DNA from: Nitrospinota bacterium
GTDB lineage: Bacteria > Nitrospinota > Nitrospinia > UBA9942
Assembly (NCBI GenBank): GCA_016234205.1
Contig: JACRGN010000181.1
Location: 1-6,343, forward strand
Length of the DNA: 6,343 nt
Direction of reading: 5' to 3'
The notes under the pieces were generated by a model. The model worked only from the letters and a program-made list of their open reading frames with translations, did not search any database and was not told the origin of the DNA. Both the position numbers and the translations under genes were made by a program. The stretch's first letter is position 1. Every line of letters begins with the position of its first letter. Positions 1 to 5,043 of the stretch are shown one piece after another.

Positions 1-29
1 AAAAATTTAATGACGAAATACGAAATAAA

Positions 30-524
30 ATGATAGAAGAAAAGAGGAACTTGAAGAAGACGCTATTTTTGTATAAAGATGACATGAAGAGGTTTTTAGG
101 AGAACCCCCCGCTTCAGAAAAATACAGAGAAACCATATCAACTACCACTATATCAAAAAAGGATGACATTCCCCTTGCTATAACAACTACCGAACCTATA
201 ACTGTTACCGTCTCTGGTCAGGGCAAAGACAAAGAATCTGCCCTTACTGATGCATTCAGACGGGCAGTAGAAGGTATTGCAGGTGTATATGTCTATTCAG
301 AAACCGAGGTTTCTAAATATAAAGTTGTGAAAGATGATATTATTTTGCATTCTCGCGGATATGTTAGAGATTACCATATCTTATCGGAAAAGAAGATGGA
401 TGATGGAACTATTTTGCTTAATACTGCTGTAATAGTTGACAATAAAGGCATATCTTCTCTCATGCGGAAGGCGAATATCACCACCCCTGATATGATAATT
501 GGTGATATTGCCATAATTACATAA
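30..524 (+). CDS. FlgT_N-like domain protein, N-terminal part (5' end cut by window)
   Basis: This 164-residue stretch has a charged, helical N-terminus (residues 1-30), then a Ser/Thr-rich linker. A compact domain follows at about residues 56-137. It contains ITVTVSGQGKDKESALTDAF, then AVEGIAGVYVYSET, then SRGYVRDYHIL, and ends in a strand-like ILLNTAVIVD. This pattern resembles the N-terminal domain of flagellar assembly protein T (FlgT_N) and related LPP20-like envelope proteins. The frame is open upstream of the ATG at 30 to the window edge, and no ribosome binding site precedes that ATG. The real start, possibly with a signal peptide, therefore probably lies outside the window. The gene ends at TAA 522-524, and the same frame stays open beyond it to 1127. 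It may therefore be the first half of one broken gene. The domain family is inferred from pattern only; no flagellar role is shown. Confidence 0.6.
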   Translation: MIEEKRNLKKTLFLYKDDMKRFLGEPPASEKYRETISTTTISKKDDIPLAITTTEPITVTVSGQGKDKESALTDAFRRAVEGIAGVYVYSETEVSKYKVVKDDIILHSRGYVRDYHILSEKKMDDGTILLNTAVIVDNKGISSLMRKANITTPDMIIGDIAIIT

Positions 525-557
525 AAACAGGAAAGATTAAAAAAATCGGCAGAATTA

Positions 558-1127
558 TTGAAAGCAGTTACAGGAAAAAAAGTTACCGATAAATACTTTT
601 TTAATTATATGGGGTATACGGTAAAAGATGTAGGAATTGATAAAGTTGAGGGGACATATCAGATACAAATATCCGTGAATCCTGCATATTGGGGATTATA
701 TAGAGAAGTATTAGAGCAGATCAATGAATATAGTAGTATTGAGGATACAGTTTTAGCAGGGGCTTTATTCGGGAAAAGCAGTTTATCGACAAGGTATATG
801 TCGATGTCGCTTTACGATTACATTATAAAATCTTTACCACGCGATTGGATTACACAATCCGACAATGGAATGTACGATATTTACTATTTTTATGTTCAAC
901 CTGTTAATAGAATAAATAAACATCTTCAAAAATATTTAGAAAAACCTTTCAACTGTAAAATAAATATTTTGCCTGGGGGAAATTTTACACTAGAGATATA
1001 CCAGAATCTATTTAGAAAGGATAGACGGAATTATTTGCTAAATGATGAAAAACCTGTAATTATAGATGTCCCATTTCGTATAACTAATATGAATGGAATA
1101 AACAGGTTCAAGATTATTGTAGAGTAG
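558..1127 (+). CDS. Uncharacterised protein, probable C-terminal part of the preceding FlgT_N-like gene
   Basis: This stretch encodes 189 residues if started at TTG 558, in the same frame as the upstream FlgT_N-like ORF. Between the upstream stop (522-524) and TTG 558 the frame is open and reads KQERLKKSAELLK, a natural-looking helix leading into this segment. No convincing ribosome binding site precedes TTG 558. I do not recognise a family. The protein mixes aromatic, strand-like segments (TYQIQISVNPAYWGLY, MYDIYYFYVQP, FTLEIYQNLF, FRITNMNGINRFKIIVE) with polar loops. That would suit the later domains of a periplasmic multi-domain protein. The simplest reading is that 1-1127 was one gene, now split by a single nonsense codon. 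A separately translated small protein is possible but less well supported. Confidence 0.5.
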   Translation: MKAVTGKKVTDKYFFNYMGYTVKDVGIDKVEGTYQIQISVNPAYWGLYREVLEQINEYSSIEDTVLAGALFGKSSLSTRYMSMSLYDYIIKSLPRDWITQSDNGMYDIYYFYVQPVNRINKHLQKYLEKPFNCKINILPGGNFTLEIYQNLFRKDRRNYLLNDEKPVIIDVPFRITNMNGINRFKIIVE

Positions 1128-1227
1128 CGGTATTTAGTTTTTTTGATACTGTTTAAAAAATTTATTGATGGCTACTGGATAGTATAAAACCTAAAGGGAA
1201 ATGCAAAAATTAATAGGAGGGTAATCA

Positions 1228-1443
1228 ATGGGAAATATATCTATAGAAAAATTGATACAGGATGAGATTGAAGGCATCCCAGAGGACAAATTGCATGAAG
1301 TTTACGACCTTTTACATTACTTCAGGATAGGGATAGAGAAAGAAAATATTGAAGATGTGAAGGGTTTAAGACTTGCTTCTGAAAAGAAGTTTGATGAAGT
1401 ATGGAAAGGGGAAAAGGATGAAATCTGGGAAAGCTATCTATAA
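1228..1443 (+). CDS. Antitoxin, DUF2281/VapB-like, partner of PemK/MazF-type toxin
   Basis: This is a small acidic protein of 71 residues. The N-terminal half (residues 5-37, ISIEKLIQDEIEGIPEDKLHEVYDLLHYF broken across two helices) follows the pattern of DUF2281-like antitoxins, in which 'P.. ..EV.D.L.. ' helices precede a variable tail. The tail, LASEKKFDEVWKGEKDEIW, is rich in acidic residues and Trp, typical of the flexible region that wraps and blocks the toxin. The start is well supported: AGGAGGG lies 6-7 nt before ATG 1228. The last 26 nt overlap the toxin gene, so the two are translationally coupled. No AbrB or ribbon-helix-helix DNA-binding domain is obvious. Autoregulation, usual for such pairs, cannot be seen directly. 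The identification rests on the sequence pattern plus the position immediately before a recognisable toxin. Confidence 0.8.
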   Translation: MGNISIEKLIQDEIEGIPEDKLHEVYDLLHYFRIGIEKENIEDVKGLRLASEKKFDEVWKGEKDEIWESYL

Positions 1444-1777
1444 ACAACGGGAGATAGTTCTTACCAGATTTCCATTCTCAAACCTGACTGACTTCAAGGT
1501 GAGACCTGTCCTTATTATTTCAAAGGACAGCTATAATTGTAAATATGCTGATGTTATCGTTTGTGCAATGACCACCAATCTTGAAGAGTCAGAATACGGT
1601 ATTACAATTACTACCGAAGGCTTGGAGGAAGGACACTTGAAACTGACCAGTAAGGTAAGGATGGATGCTATTACCAATATCGAGCAAGATATTATTATAA
1701 AAAAGATAGGCAGGCTCAAGATACAGATATTTAAAGAAGTGCTGATTAAGATAAACACTCTTTTTGCTGAAAAATAA
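1418..1777 (+). CDS. Type II toxin, PemK/MazF-family endoribonuclease
   Basis: This gene encodes 119 residues, close to the usual MazF/PemK length of about 110-120. Family features run in order. YKQREIVLTRFPFSN (residues 8-22) is the first strand. KVRPVLIIS (27-35) carries the conserved Arg29 and Pro. VIVCAMTTN (46-54) carries the conserved Thr at 52/53. LTSKVRMDAITNI (76-88) has the S-x-x-R-x-D signature, with Arg81 and Asp83 equivalent to the catalytic pair of Kid/PemK. IIKKIGRL (93-100) closes the fold. The family cleaves single-stranded mRNA at short sites and is held inactive by its antitoxin. ATG 1418 was preferred because the GGGG run at 1408-1411 gives it a purine-rich ribosome binding site and it yields the normal length. 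An earlier in-frame start at 1373 would lie deep in the antitoxin. The gene ends 14 bp before yggT, so the two are probably co-transcribed. All key residues appear intact. Confidence 0.88.
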   Translation: MKSGKAIYKQREIVLTRFPFSNLTDFKVRPVLIISKDSYNCKYADVIVCAMTTNLEESEYGITITTEGLEEGHLKLTSKVRMDAITNIEQDIIIKKIGRLKIQIFKEVLIKINTLFAEK

Positions 1778-1791
1778 TGTAGGAACTAAAA

Positions 1792-2091
1792 ATGTTCATA
1801 CTCGGAAATTTAATAAGTGCGATTGCAAGGGTGCTGGATATAGTCCTCAATATTTATATGTGGATTATAATTATAAGGGCACTCATCTCATGGGTTAATC
1901 CTGACCCCTATAACCCCATTGTCCAGTTTCTCTACAGGGTAACAGAGCCTGTTCTTTCACCAATACGGAGGCTGATTCCAACTTATACAACAGGGATAGA
2001 TTTTTCACCTATAATTGTATTTCTTATAATTATGTTTCTACAGAGTTTCCTTGTTTCTACTCTAATGCAAATAGCAGTCAGATTACATTAA
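1792..2091 (+). CDS. yggT: YggT family integral membrane protein
   Basis: This gene encodes 99 residues, the usual length for bacterial single-repeat YggT (CCB3/YggT) proteins. It has a hydrophobic segment at about residues 7-33 (ending IYMWIIIIRALISWV), the characteristic loop WVNPDPYNPIVQFLYRVTEP, the motif PVLSPIRRLIP (53-63), then DFSPIIVFLII and a second membrane segment (72-94). The protein should sit in the inner membrane. Relatives are linked to osmotic tolerance, cell division positioning or complex assembly, but the biochemical role is unsettled. AGGA lies 7 nt before ATG 1792. The order yggT, divIVA-like, yggU is a common conserved arrangement beside division genes, which supports all three calls. 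Unusually, a toxin gene ends just 14 bp upstream, where yggS or proC is often found. Confidence 0.92.
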   Translation: MFILGNLISAIARVLDIVLNIYMWIIIIRALISWVNPDPYNPIVQFLYRVTEPVLSPIRRLIPTYTTGIDFSPIIVFLIIMFLQSFLVSTLMQIAVRLH

Positions 2092-2096
2092 ATATT

Positions 2097-2262
2097 TAGC
2101 CACGAATTTACACAAATGGACACGAATTATAAAAACTTTTAGACGCTGATTTACATTGATTTTTTATGATTTTCACAGATTATAAGCTCTGTGTAAATCA
2201 TAATTTATCTCTGTCTTTCTGTGTCTAATTCTTTAATTTTAATTTGTGTTCATTCGTGGCTA
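2097..2262 (+). repeat. Dispersed inverted-repeat element, copy 1 (complete)
   Basis: This is a 166-bp element filling the yggT-divIVA spacer. The ends are inverted repeats: 2097-2117 (starting TAGCCACGAAT) pairs with 2242-2262 (ending ATTCGTGGCTA) at 19 of 21 positions. Inside is a second, nearly perfect hairpin at 2165-2202. There is no coding potential, and no target-site duplication is evident. A 30-nt internal stretch (2189-2218) recurs in reverse orientation at 6307-6336 with 28 of 30 identities, so this is a dispersed family. The element ends just before the ribosome binding site of divIVA (GAGGG at 2268-2272), so any RNA hairpin would sit in that gene's leader. A MITE-like origin is possible but unproven. 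Confidence 0.75.
2165..2202. repeat. Internal hairpin of repeat copy 1
   Basis: The arms TATGATTTTCACAGA (2165-2179) and TCTGTGTAAATCATA (2188-2202) are complementary at 14 of 15 positions around an 8-nt loop. The stem is AT-rich and has no following T-run long enough to call it a standard intrinsic terminator. It may still attenuate transcription between yggT and the divIVA-like gene, or simply be part of the mobile repeat. Confidence 0.65.
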
Positions 2263-2280
2263 AAATAGAGGGTAATAAAA

Positions 2281-2742
2281 ATGAAAATATCACCTATTGA
2301 TGTCAGACAGCAGCAATTTAAACTCAAGTTCAGGGGTTTTGATGTTGAAGAGGTGGACAGCTATTTAGAACTGATTGCAAATGAACTTGAGGATATAAAC
2401 AGGGAGAATGAGACAATAAAAAATGAGTTAAGAAAAATGGAACAGGCGATTGAAGAGTATAAAAAGGCAGAGGGTGATTTGAGAAAGGCAATTGCATCGG
2501 CTCAGGATTTTAAGAAGGATGCCATTGAGAAGGCAAATCAGGAGGCTCAGATTATTATAAAACAGTCGGAGATAAAGGCTGCCGAAATGCTTAAGTCTGC
2601 TGAGGGAAAACTTTTTAAGCTGGAAAAGGATACTGCAGAACTAAAGGCTAAAAAGATGCAGTTTGAAGTGCAGATGAGGGCGATGATAGATAACCATCTG
2701 AAGCTTTTAGATATGTTGGGAAGGGAAGGGGAGAAAAAATAA
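2281..2742 (+). CDS. DivIVA domain protein
   Basis: This gene encodes 153 residues. The N-terminal domain (1-40) reads ISPIDVRQQQFKLKFRGFD followed by VEEVDSYLELI, the standard DivIVA signature. Phe17 and Arg18 fall at the same positions as the membrane-inserting pair of Bacillus subtilis DivIVA. The remainder (about 35-145) is highly charged and rich in Glu, Lys and Ala heptads, which should form long coiled coils. The family binds negatively curved membrane at poles and septa and recruits partners for division or polar organisation. In organisms outside Firmicutes and Actinobacteria, the role of such short homologues beside yggT and yggU is poorly defined. The start is ATG 2281, with GAGGG about 8 nt upstream. 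The C-terminus is short compared with Firmicute DivIVA, as is usual for this neighbourhood. Repeat elements flank the gene on both sides. Confidence 0.9.
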   Translation: MKISPIDVRQQQFKLKFRGFDVEEVDSYLELIANELEDINRENETIKNELRKMEQAIEEYKKAEGDLRKAIASAQDFKKDAIEKANQEAQIIIKQSEIKAAEMLKSAEGKLFKLEKDTAELKAKKMQFEVQMRAMIDNHLKLLDMLGREGEKK

Positions 2743-2750
2743 TATTATTA

Positions 2751-2833
2751 AGCCACGAATTTGCACGAATAAATAGAATAGAATTAGAAGATAATTTCTT
2801 AAAATTTGTGTTAATTTGTGTATATTTGTGGCT
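2751..2833. repeat. Dispersed inverted-repeat element, copy 2 (short)
   Basis: This is an 83-bp element right after the divIVA-like gene. The left arm 2751-2770 (AGCCACGAAT then TTGCACGAAT) pairs with the right arm 2814-2833 (ending TTTGTGGCT) at 16 of 20 positions. The end words are the same as in copy 1 (AGCCACGAAT), but the centre is much shorter and unrelated by eye, so it looks like a deleted or minimal copy. Its right arm is read through by the yggU frame and creates a spurious N-terminal extension there. Confidence 0.65.
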
Positions 2834-2855
2834 AATTTTTAAAAGTAAGTGTGCA

Positions 2856-3140
2856 GTGTTAAAAATAAGGGAAGTTGAAAATTATGTAACCTTTTCTGTA
2901 AGGGTTCAGCCACGTTCATCAAGAAATGAAATCTGCGGTATATATGGAGATGCAATAAAGATAAAACTCACATCACCGCCAGTTGAAGGGGAGGCAAACG
3001 AAGGTTTAATAAAATTTCTTGCAGGCATACTTAAAATAAGTAAAGGGCAGATAGAAATAATAAGTGGACAAAAGAGCAAAAATAAATTAATAAAGATAAT
3101 TGGTGTTACAAAAGGAAAGGTCACTGATTTGTTAACCTGA
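2856..3140 (+). CDS. yggU: YggU family protein (DUF167)
   Basis: With the GTG at 2856 as start this gene encodes 94 residues, the usual size of DUF167/YggU proteins. Conserved features are VTFSVRVQPRSSRNEICG near the N-terminus, then DAIKIKLTSPPVEGEANEGL (the diagnostic P-P-V-E-G-x-A-N motif), then IEIISGQKSKNKLIKI. The structure of relatives is a small alpha/beta fold; the cellular function is unknown. The frame is open further upstream to a GTG at 2808. That extension is encoded by the right arm of repeat copy 2 and has no counterpart in the family, so I reject it. The ribosome binding site for GTG 2856 is weak, so the exact start is uncertain by a few codons. Its neighbours (yggT, divIVA-like) are the usual ones. 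The DUF433 gene follows after 30 bp. Confidence 0.9.
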   Translation: MLKIREVENYVTFSVRVQPRSSRNEICGIYGDAIKIKLTSPPVEGEANEGLIKFLAGILKISKGQIEIISGQKSKNKLIKIIGVTKGKVTDLLT

Positions 3141-3170
3141 AAACTGACCTGTATAAAGGAGGGTATTATT

Positions 3171-3401
3171 ATGGAAGACGAAGAAATATTTGAACACATT
3201 TCGTCAGACCCTGACATATTGCATGGTAAACCTTGCATTAAAGGCACAAGGATTCCAATATATCTAATCGTATCCCTTGTAGGCGAAGGCGTCTCTACGG
3301 AAGAAATAATTAAAGACTATCCTTCACTTACCACCAAGGACATTAAGGCGGCAGTCAAATATGCCTCCAAGCTATGTGAATATGAAGCCTATGCTGTATG
3401 A
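3171..3401 (+). CDS. DUF433 domain protein, probable antitoxin
   Basis: This gene encodes 76 residues covering the whole DUF433 domain. The sequence ISSDPDILHGKPCIKGTRIP (residues 10-29) is the family signature (dp.i..GkP.i.GTRi). It is followed by IVSLVGEGVSTEEIIKDYPS and LTTKDIKAAVKYAS, which form a predicted helical, winged-helix-like unit. DUF433 proteins are commonly encoded directly before DUF5615 PIN-like proteins and are regarded as the antitoxin and probable DNA-binding autoregulator of the pair. The start is secure: AAGGAGGG precedes ATG 3171 with good spacing. The stop codon overlaps the next start in ATGA (3398-3401), indicating translational coupling. The antitoxin role comes from family knowledge and context; no operator is visible in the 30-bp upstream spacer. 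Confidence 0.88.
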   Translation: MEDEEIFEHISSDPDILHGKPCIKGTRIPIYLIVSLVGEGVSTEEIIKDYPSLTTKDIKAAVKYASKLCEYEAYAV

Positions 3402-3754
3402 GTATAAATTTTCTGCTGGATGAAAATATTCCTTATGCTCTTATCGTCCTTCTTGAAAAGAAAGGCTTCTCTGTTGTTCATTTAAAGAAGATTGGCAGGG
3501 GAGGGATTAAAAATGGTGAAGTTTATAAGTTAGCTGAAGAAAGCAAATCATGGATTATTACAAGAGATGCCGATTTTCAAAATTATTACAAATTTATTTC
3601 CTACGATGTCGGCGGGATTATCTTAATAAAGCTCATGGTAACCAAGACAAGTTATTTGTTAGAAAAAATCGAAGCCTTTTTTGATAAATATAGGGATAAA
3701 CTATCAAGCAAGCATCTGATAATTGTAGAAGATGAAATAATAAGGATTTACTAA
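3398..3754 (+). CDS. DUF5615 family PIN-like protein, probable toxin
   Basis: This gene encodes 118 residues, normal for DUF5615, a PIN-like (Mut7-C related) nuclease fold. INFLLDENIP (3-12) gives the first acidic pair, Asp8 and Glu9. GFSVVHLKKIG (23-33) is the next strand-loop. SWIITRDADFQNY (51-63) is the conserved TRDxDF motif with Asp57 and Asp59. These acidic residues are expected to bind the metal ion. One family position is altered: the usual Asp in the 'g..D..v...A' loop is replaced by KNGEVYKLA (38-46), where Glu41 might substitute. The gene is coupled to DUF433 by a 4-nt overlap, and mtnA starts 30 bp downstream, so all may share a transcript. Ribonuclease toxin activity is inferred from the family and is not shown. 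The C-terminal region after residue 75 is less conserved. Confidence 0.85.
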   Translation: MSINFLLDENIPYALIVLLEKKGFSVVHLKKIGRGGIKNGEVYKLAEESKSWIITRDADFQNYYKFISYDVGGIILIKLMVTKTSYLLEKIEAFFDKYRDKLSSKHLIIVEDEIIRIY

Positions 3755-3784
3755 AAACTGAGTTTTCATTTGGTGATTACTACA

Positions 3785-4819
3785 ATGTTTAAAACTGTAG
3801 AATATAAGGATGGAAAAGTAAGGCTTATTGACCAGACAAGACTCCCGCTGGAAGAGGTCTATGTGGAGTGTGATAATTATCAGGATGTAGCAAGGGCGAT
3901 AAAGATAATGCAGGTAAGGGGTGCACCTGCAATTGGGGTTACTGCTGCAATGGGTGTGGCACTCGGTGCAAAGAGTATTGTTACAAAGGATTTTGCTGAA
4001 TTTTATAAAGAGTTTGTAAAGATATGCGACCATCTATCAGGCACAAGACCCACTGCAGTAAATCTCTTCTGGGCGATTGAGAGGATGAAATTGGTTGCTA
4101 ATAAAAATAAAGGGAAGCCTGTTGAATCTATAAAGGATGTCCTTGAAAAAGAGGCGGTAAAGATACGAGAAGAAGATATTTTCATAAATAAGGCTATGGG
4201 AAATTATGGTCAGGAGTTGATAGAGAATGGCGATACCATACTCACACACTGCAATGCAGGGGCATTAGCTACGGCAGGAGAGTATGGGACAGCACTCGGT
4301 GTAATAAAGGTCGCCCATGAAAAAGGAAAAAAAATAAAGGTTTATGCAGATGAGACAAGGCCATTCCTTCAGGGTGCAAGACTTACAGCATGGGAGCTTG
4401 TAAAAGAGGGGATACCTGTGAGATTGATTACAGACAATATGGCAGGTTATTTCATGTGGAAGGGTGAGATAGATAAGGTGATTGTTGGTGCGGACAGGAT
4501 TGCGGCAAACGGCGATACAGCGAATAAAATAGGGACATATTCACTCTCAATACTTGCAAAAGAGCATAATATTCCATTTTATATAGCCGCACCTCTATCT
4601 ACAATTGATATAAAGATTTCCGATGGAAGCAAAATACCAATAGAGGAGAGAAATCCGCAGGAGGTAACACACCTGAGTGGCAAGAGGATAGCCCCTGAAG
4701 GGGTAGAAGTTGCAAACCCTGCATTTGATGTAACGCCAAATAAAAATATAAGTGTGATTATAACGGAGAAAGGTATTATCAAGCCTCCCTTTGCGGATGG
4801 CATAAAAAACCTATTTTAG
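3785..4819 (+). CDS. mtnA: S-methyl-5-thioribose-1-phosphate isomerase
   Basis: MtnA converts methylthioribose-1-phosphate to methylthioribulose-1-phosphate in the cytoplasmic methionine salvage pathway. The 344-residue product matches the usual length. Motifs in order are IMQVRGAPAIGVTAAMG (phosphate-binding region), SGTRPTAVNLFWAI, then DTILTHCNAGALATAGEYGT with the catalytic Cys156, then DETRPFLQGARLTAWEL, then KVIVGADRIAANGDTANKIG with the catalytic Asp237, and near the end IAPEGVEVANPAFDVTP. All active-site residues are present, which separates it from the eIF2B-type regulatory relatives. ATG 3785 is preferred over an upstream in-frame TTG at 3770. The sequence TGGTGAT lies at 3771-3777 ahead of it, and family members begin with an equivalent of MFKTVEY. 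No other salvage genes (mtnK, mtnB, mtnC, mtnD) are in the window. The DUF433/DUF5615 pair directly precedes it. Confidence 0.95.
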   Translation: MFKTVEYKDGKVRLIDQTRLPLEEVYVECDNYQDVARAIKIMQVRGAPAIGVTAAMGVALGAKSIVTKDFAEFYKEFVKICDHLSGTRPTAVNLFWAIERMKLVANKNKGKPVESIKDVLEKEAVKIREEDIFINKAMGNYGQELIENGDTILTHCNAGALATAGEYGTALGVIKVAHEKGKKIKVYADETRPFLQGARLTAWELVKEGIPVRLITDNMAGYFMWKGEIDKVIVGADRIAANGDTANKIGTYSLSILAKEHNIPFYIAAPLSTIDIKISDGSKIPIEERNPQEVTHLSGKRIAPEGVEVANPAFDVTPNKNISVIITEKGIIKPPFADGIKNLF

Positions 4820-4822
4820 TGC

Positions 4823-4850
4823 TTGACATTTAAATTTTAAGGACTATATT
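4823..4850 (+). promoter_or_regulatory. Sigma-70-type promoter upstream of caspase-like gene
   Basis: A perfect -35 box TTGACA (4823-4828) is followed, after 16 nt, by TATATT (4845-4850). It begins 4 nt after the mtnA stop codon. Transcription would start near 4857 and give a leader of about 50 nt before the ribosome binding site at 4896-4903. It is the best promoter-like sequence I see in the window and suggests the caspase-like gene has its own transcript. Confidence 0.6.
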
Positions 4851-4895
4851 TAATAGCAAAAGGTGTAGGAAGTTAACCTTATTTTAATATTTTAC

Positions 4896-4904
4896 AGAGG
4901 TGAT
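4896..4904 (+). promoter_or_regulatory. Strong ribosome binding site for the ORF at 4909
   Basis: AGAGGTGAT is closely complementary to the 3' end of 16S rRNA (AGGTGAT matches fully) and lies just before ATG 4909. It matters because it starts translation in a frame that differs from the caspase frame. The caspase ORF's own nearest start, TTG 5034, has no such site. Confidence 0.65.
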
Positions 4905-4908
4905 TATT

Positions 4909-4992
4909 ATGTTAAATTTTCTTCTAAATCCTGAGCCTGCCGAAGGAAAGGTACAAATATTGCTCAGTCAGTCAGTCAGTCAGTCAGTTTAA
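4909..4992 (+). CDS. Short ORF ending just after the CAGT tract, likely out-of-phase 5' part of the caspase-like gene
   Basis: This ORF encodes 27 residues, MLNFLLNPEPAEGKVQILLS followed by QSVSQSV, and stops at TAA 4990-4992. It has the promoter and ribosome binding site described just upstream. A second possible start, TTG 4960, lies in the same frame after GAAGGAAAGG. The ORF reads into the (CAGT)6 tract and stops two bases after it. The caspase frame lies one position away. One extra CAGT, or two fewer, would fuse this ORF in frame to the caspase-like lipoprotein. I infer it is the current 'off' form of that gene's start. It could instead be a leader peptide or a chance ORF across intergenic repeats. 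Confidence 0.45.
   Translation: MLNFLLNPEPAEGKVQILLSQSVSQSV
4929..4947. repeat. Short dispersed-type motif TCCTGAGCCTGCCGAAGGA
   Basis: This 19-bp sequence closely resembles a short motif (CCTGAGC..GTCGAAGG) that, from memory, recurs in intergenic DNA of many environmental bacteria. It sits inside the short ORF at 4909-4992. If it is a true dispersed repeat, part of that ORF is repeat-derived. There is only one copy in this window, so the call relies on recall. Confidence 0.35.
4964..4988. repeat. Tetranucleotide microsatellite (CAGT)6
   Basis: Six perfect tandem copies of CAGT occupy 4965-4988, with an additional T at 4964, so the tract is TCAG-periodic over 25 nt without an interruption. 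Four-base units change the reading frame at every gain or loss. Perfect tetranucleotide tracts at the 5' end of surface-protein genes are classical sites of slipped-strand mispairing. Here the tract lies between a strong start (4909) and a lipoprotein coding frame. Confidence 0.92.
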
Positions 4993-5015
4993 ACACTCCT
5001 AAAATTTTCTTCTTA

Positions 5016-5043
5016 CTCATCACTCATTGCTCATTGCTCATTG
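5016..5043. repeat. Heptanucleotide tandem repeat (CTCATTG)3 with a degenerate fourth unit
   Basis: CTCATTG occurs three times in a row at 5023-5043, preceded by a variant unit CTCATCA at 5016-5022. Seven-base units also shift the frame on gain or loss. In the caspase frame the tract encodes part of the hydrophobic core of the signal peptide (LITHCSLLIAF region). Each unit carries a TTG that could act as a weak start codon, and only the one at 5034 is in the caspase frame. Confidence 0.88.

Noticed and set aside
1143..1190. Possible promoter before the antitoxin (TTGATA at 1143, TATAAA at 1183)
   Set aside because: The boxes cannot be placed 15-19 nt apart; only an isolated -10-like word remains.
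1373..1417. Upstream in-frame start that would lengthen the MazF-type toxin to 134 residues
   Set aside because: The extension lies inside the antitoxin and is not family-like, and ATG 1418 gives the usual length with a purine-rich ribosome binding site.
2097..2262. CRISPR array or tRNA in the repeat-rich yggT-divIVA spacer
   Set aside because: There are no regularly spaced direct repeats and no cloverleaf; the structure is a pair of nested inverted repeats.
2808..2855. N-terminal extension of YggU from GTG 2808, a hydrophobic segment that could pass as a signal or membrane anchor
   Set aside because: It is encoded by the right arm of repeat copy 2; DUF167 proteins begin near VENYVTFSVRVQP.
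2906..3247. Minus-strand ORF of 113 codons opposite yggU and DUF433
   Set aside because: It lies antisense to two well-supported genes, has no ribosome binding site or family pattern, and looks like a shadow frame; the other minus-strand ORFs were rejected for the same reason.
3770..3784. TTG 3770 as the mtnA start
   Set aside because: ATG 3785 follows a GGTGAT ribosome binding site and matches the family N-terminus MFKTVEY.
4820..4860. Intrinsic terminator for mtnA
   Set aside because: No GC stem followed by a T-run is present; the AT-rich stretch fits a promoter better.
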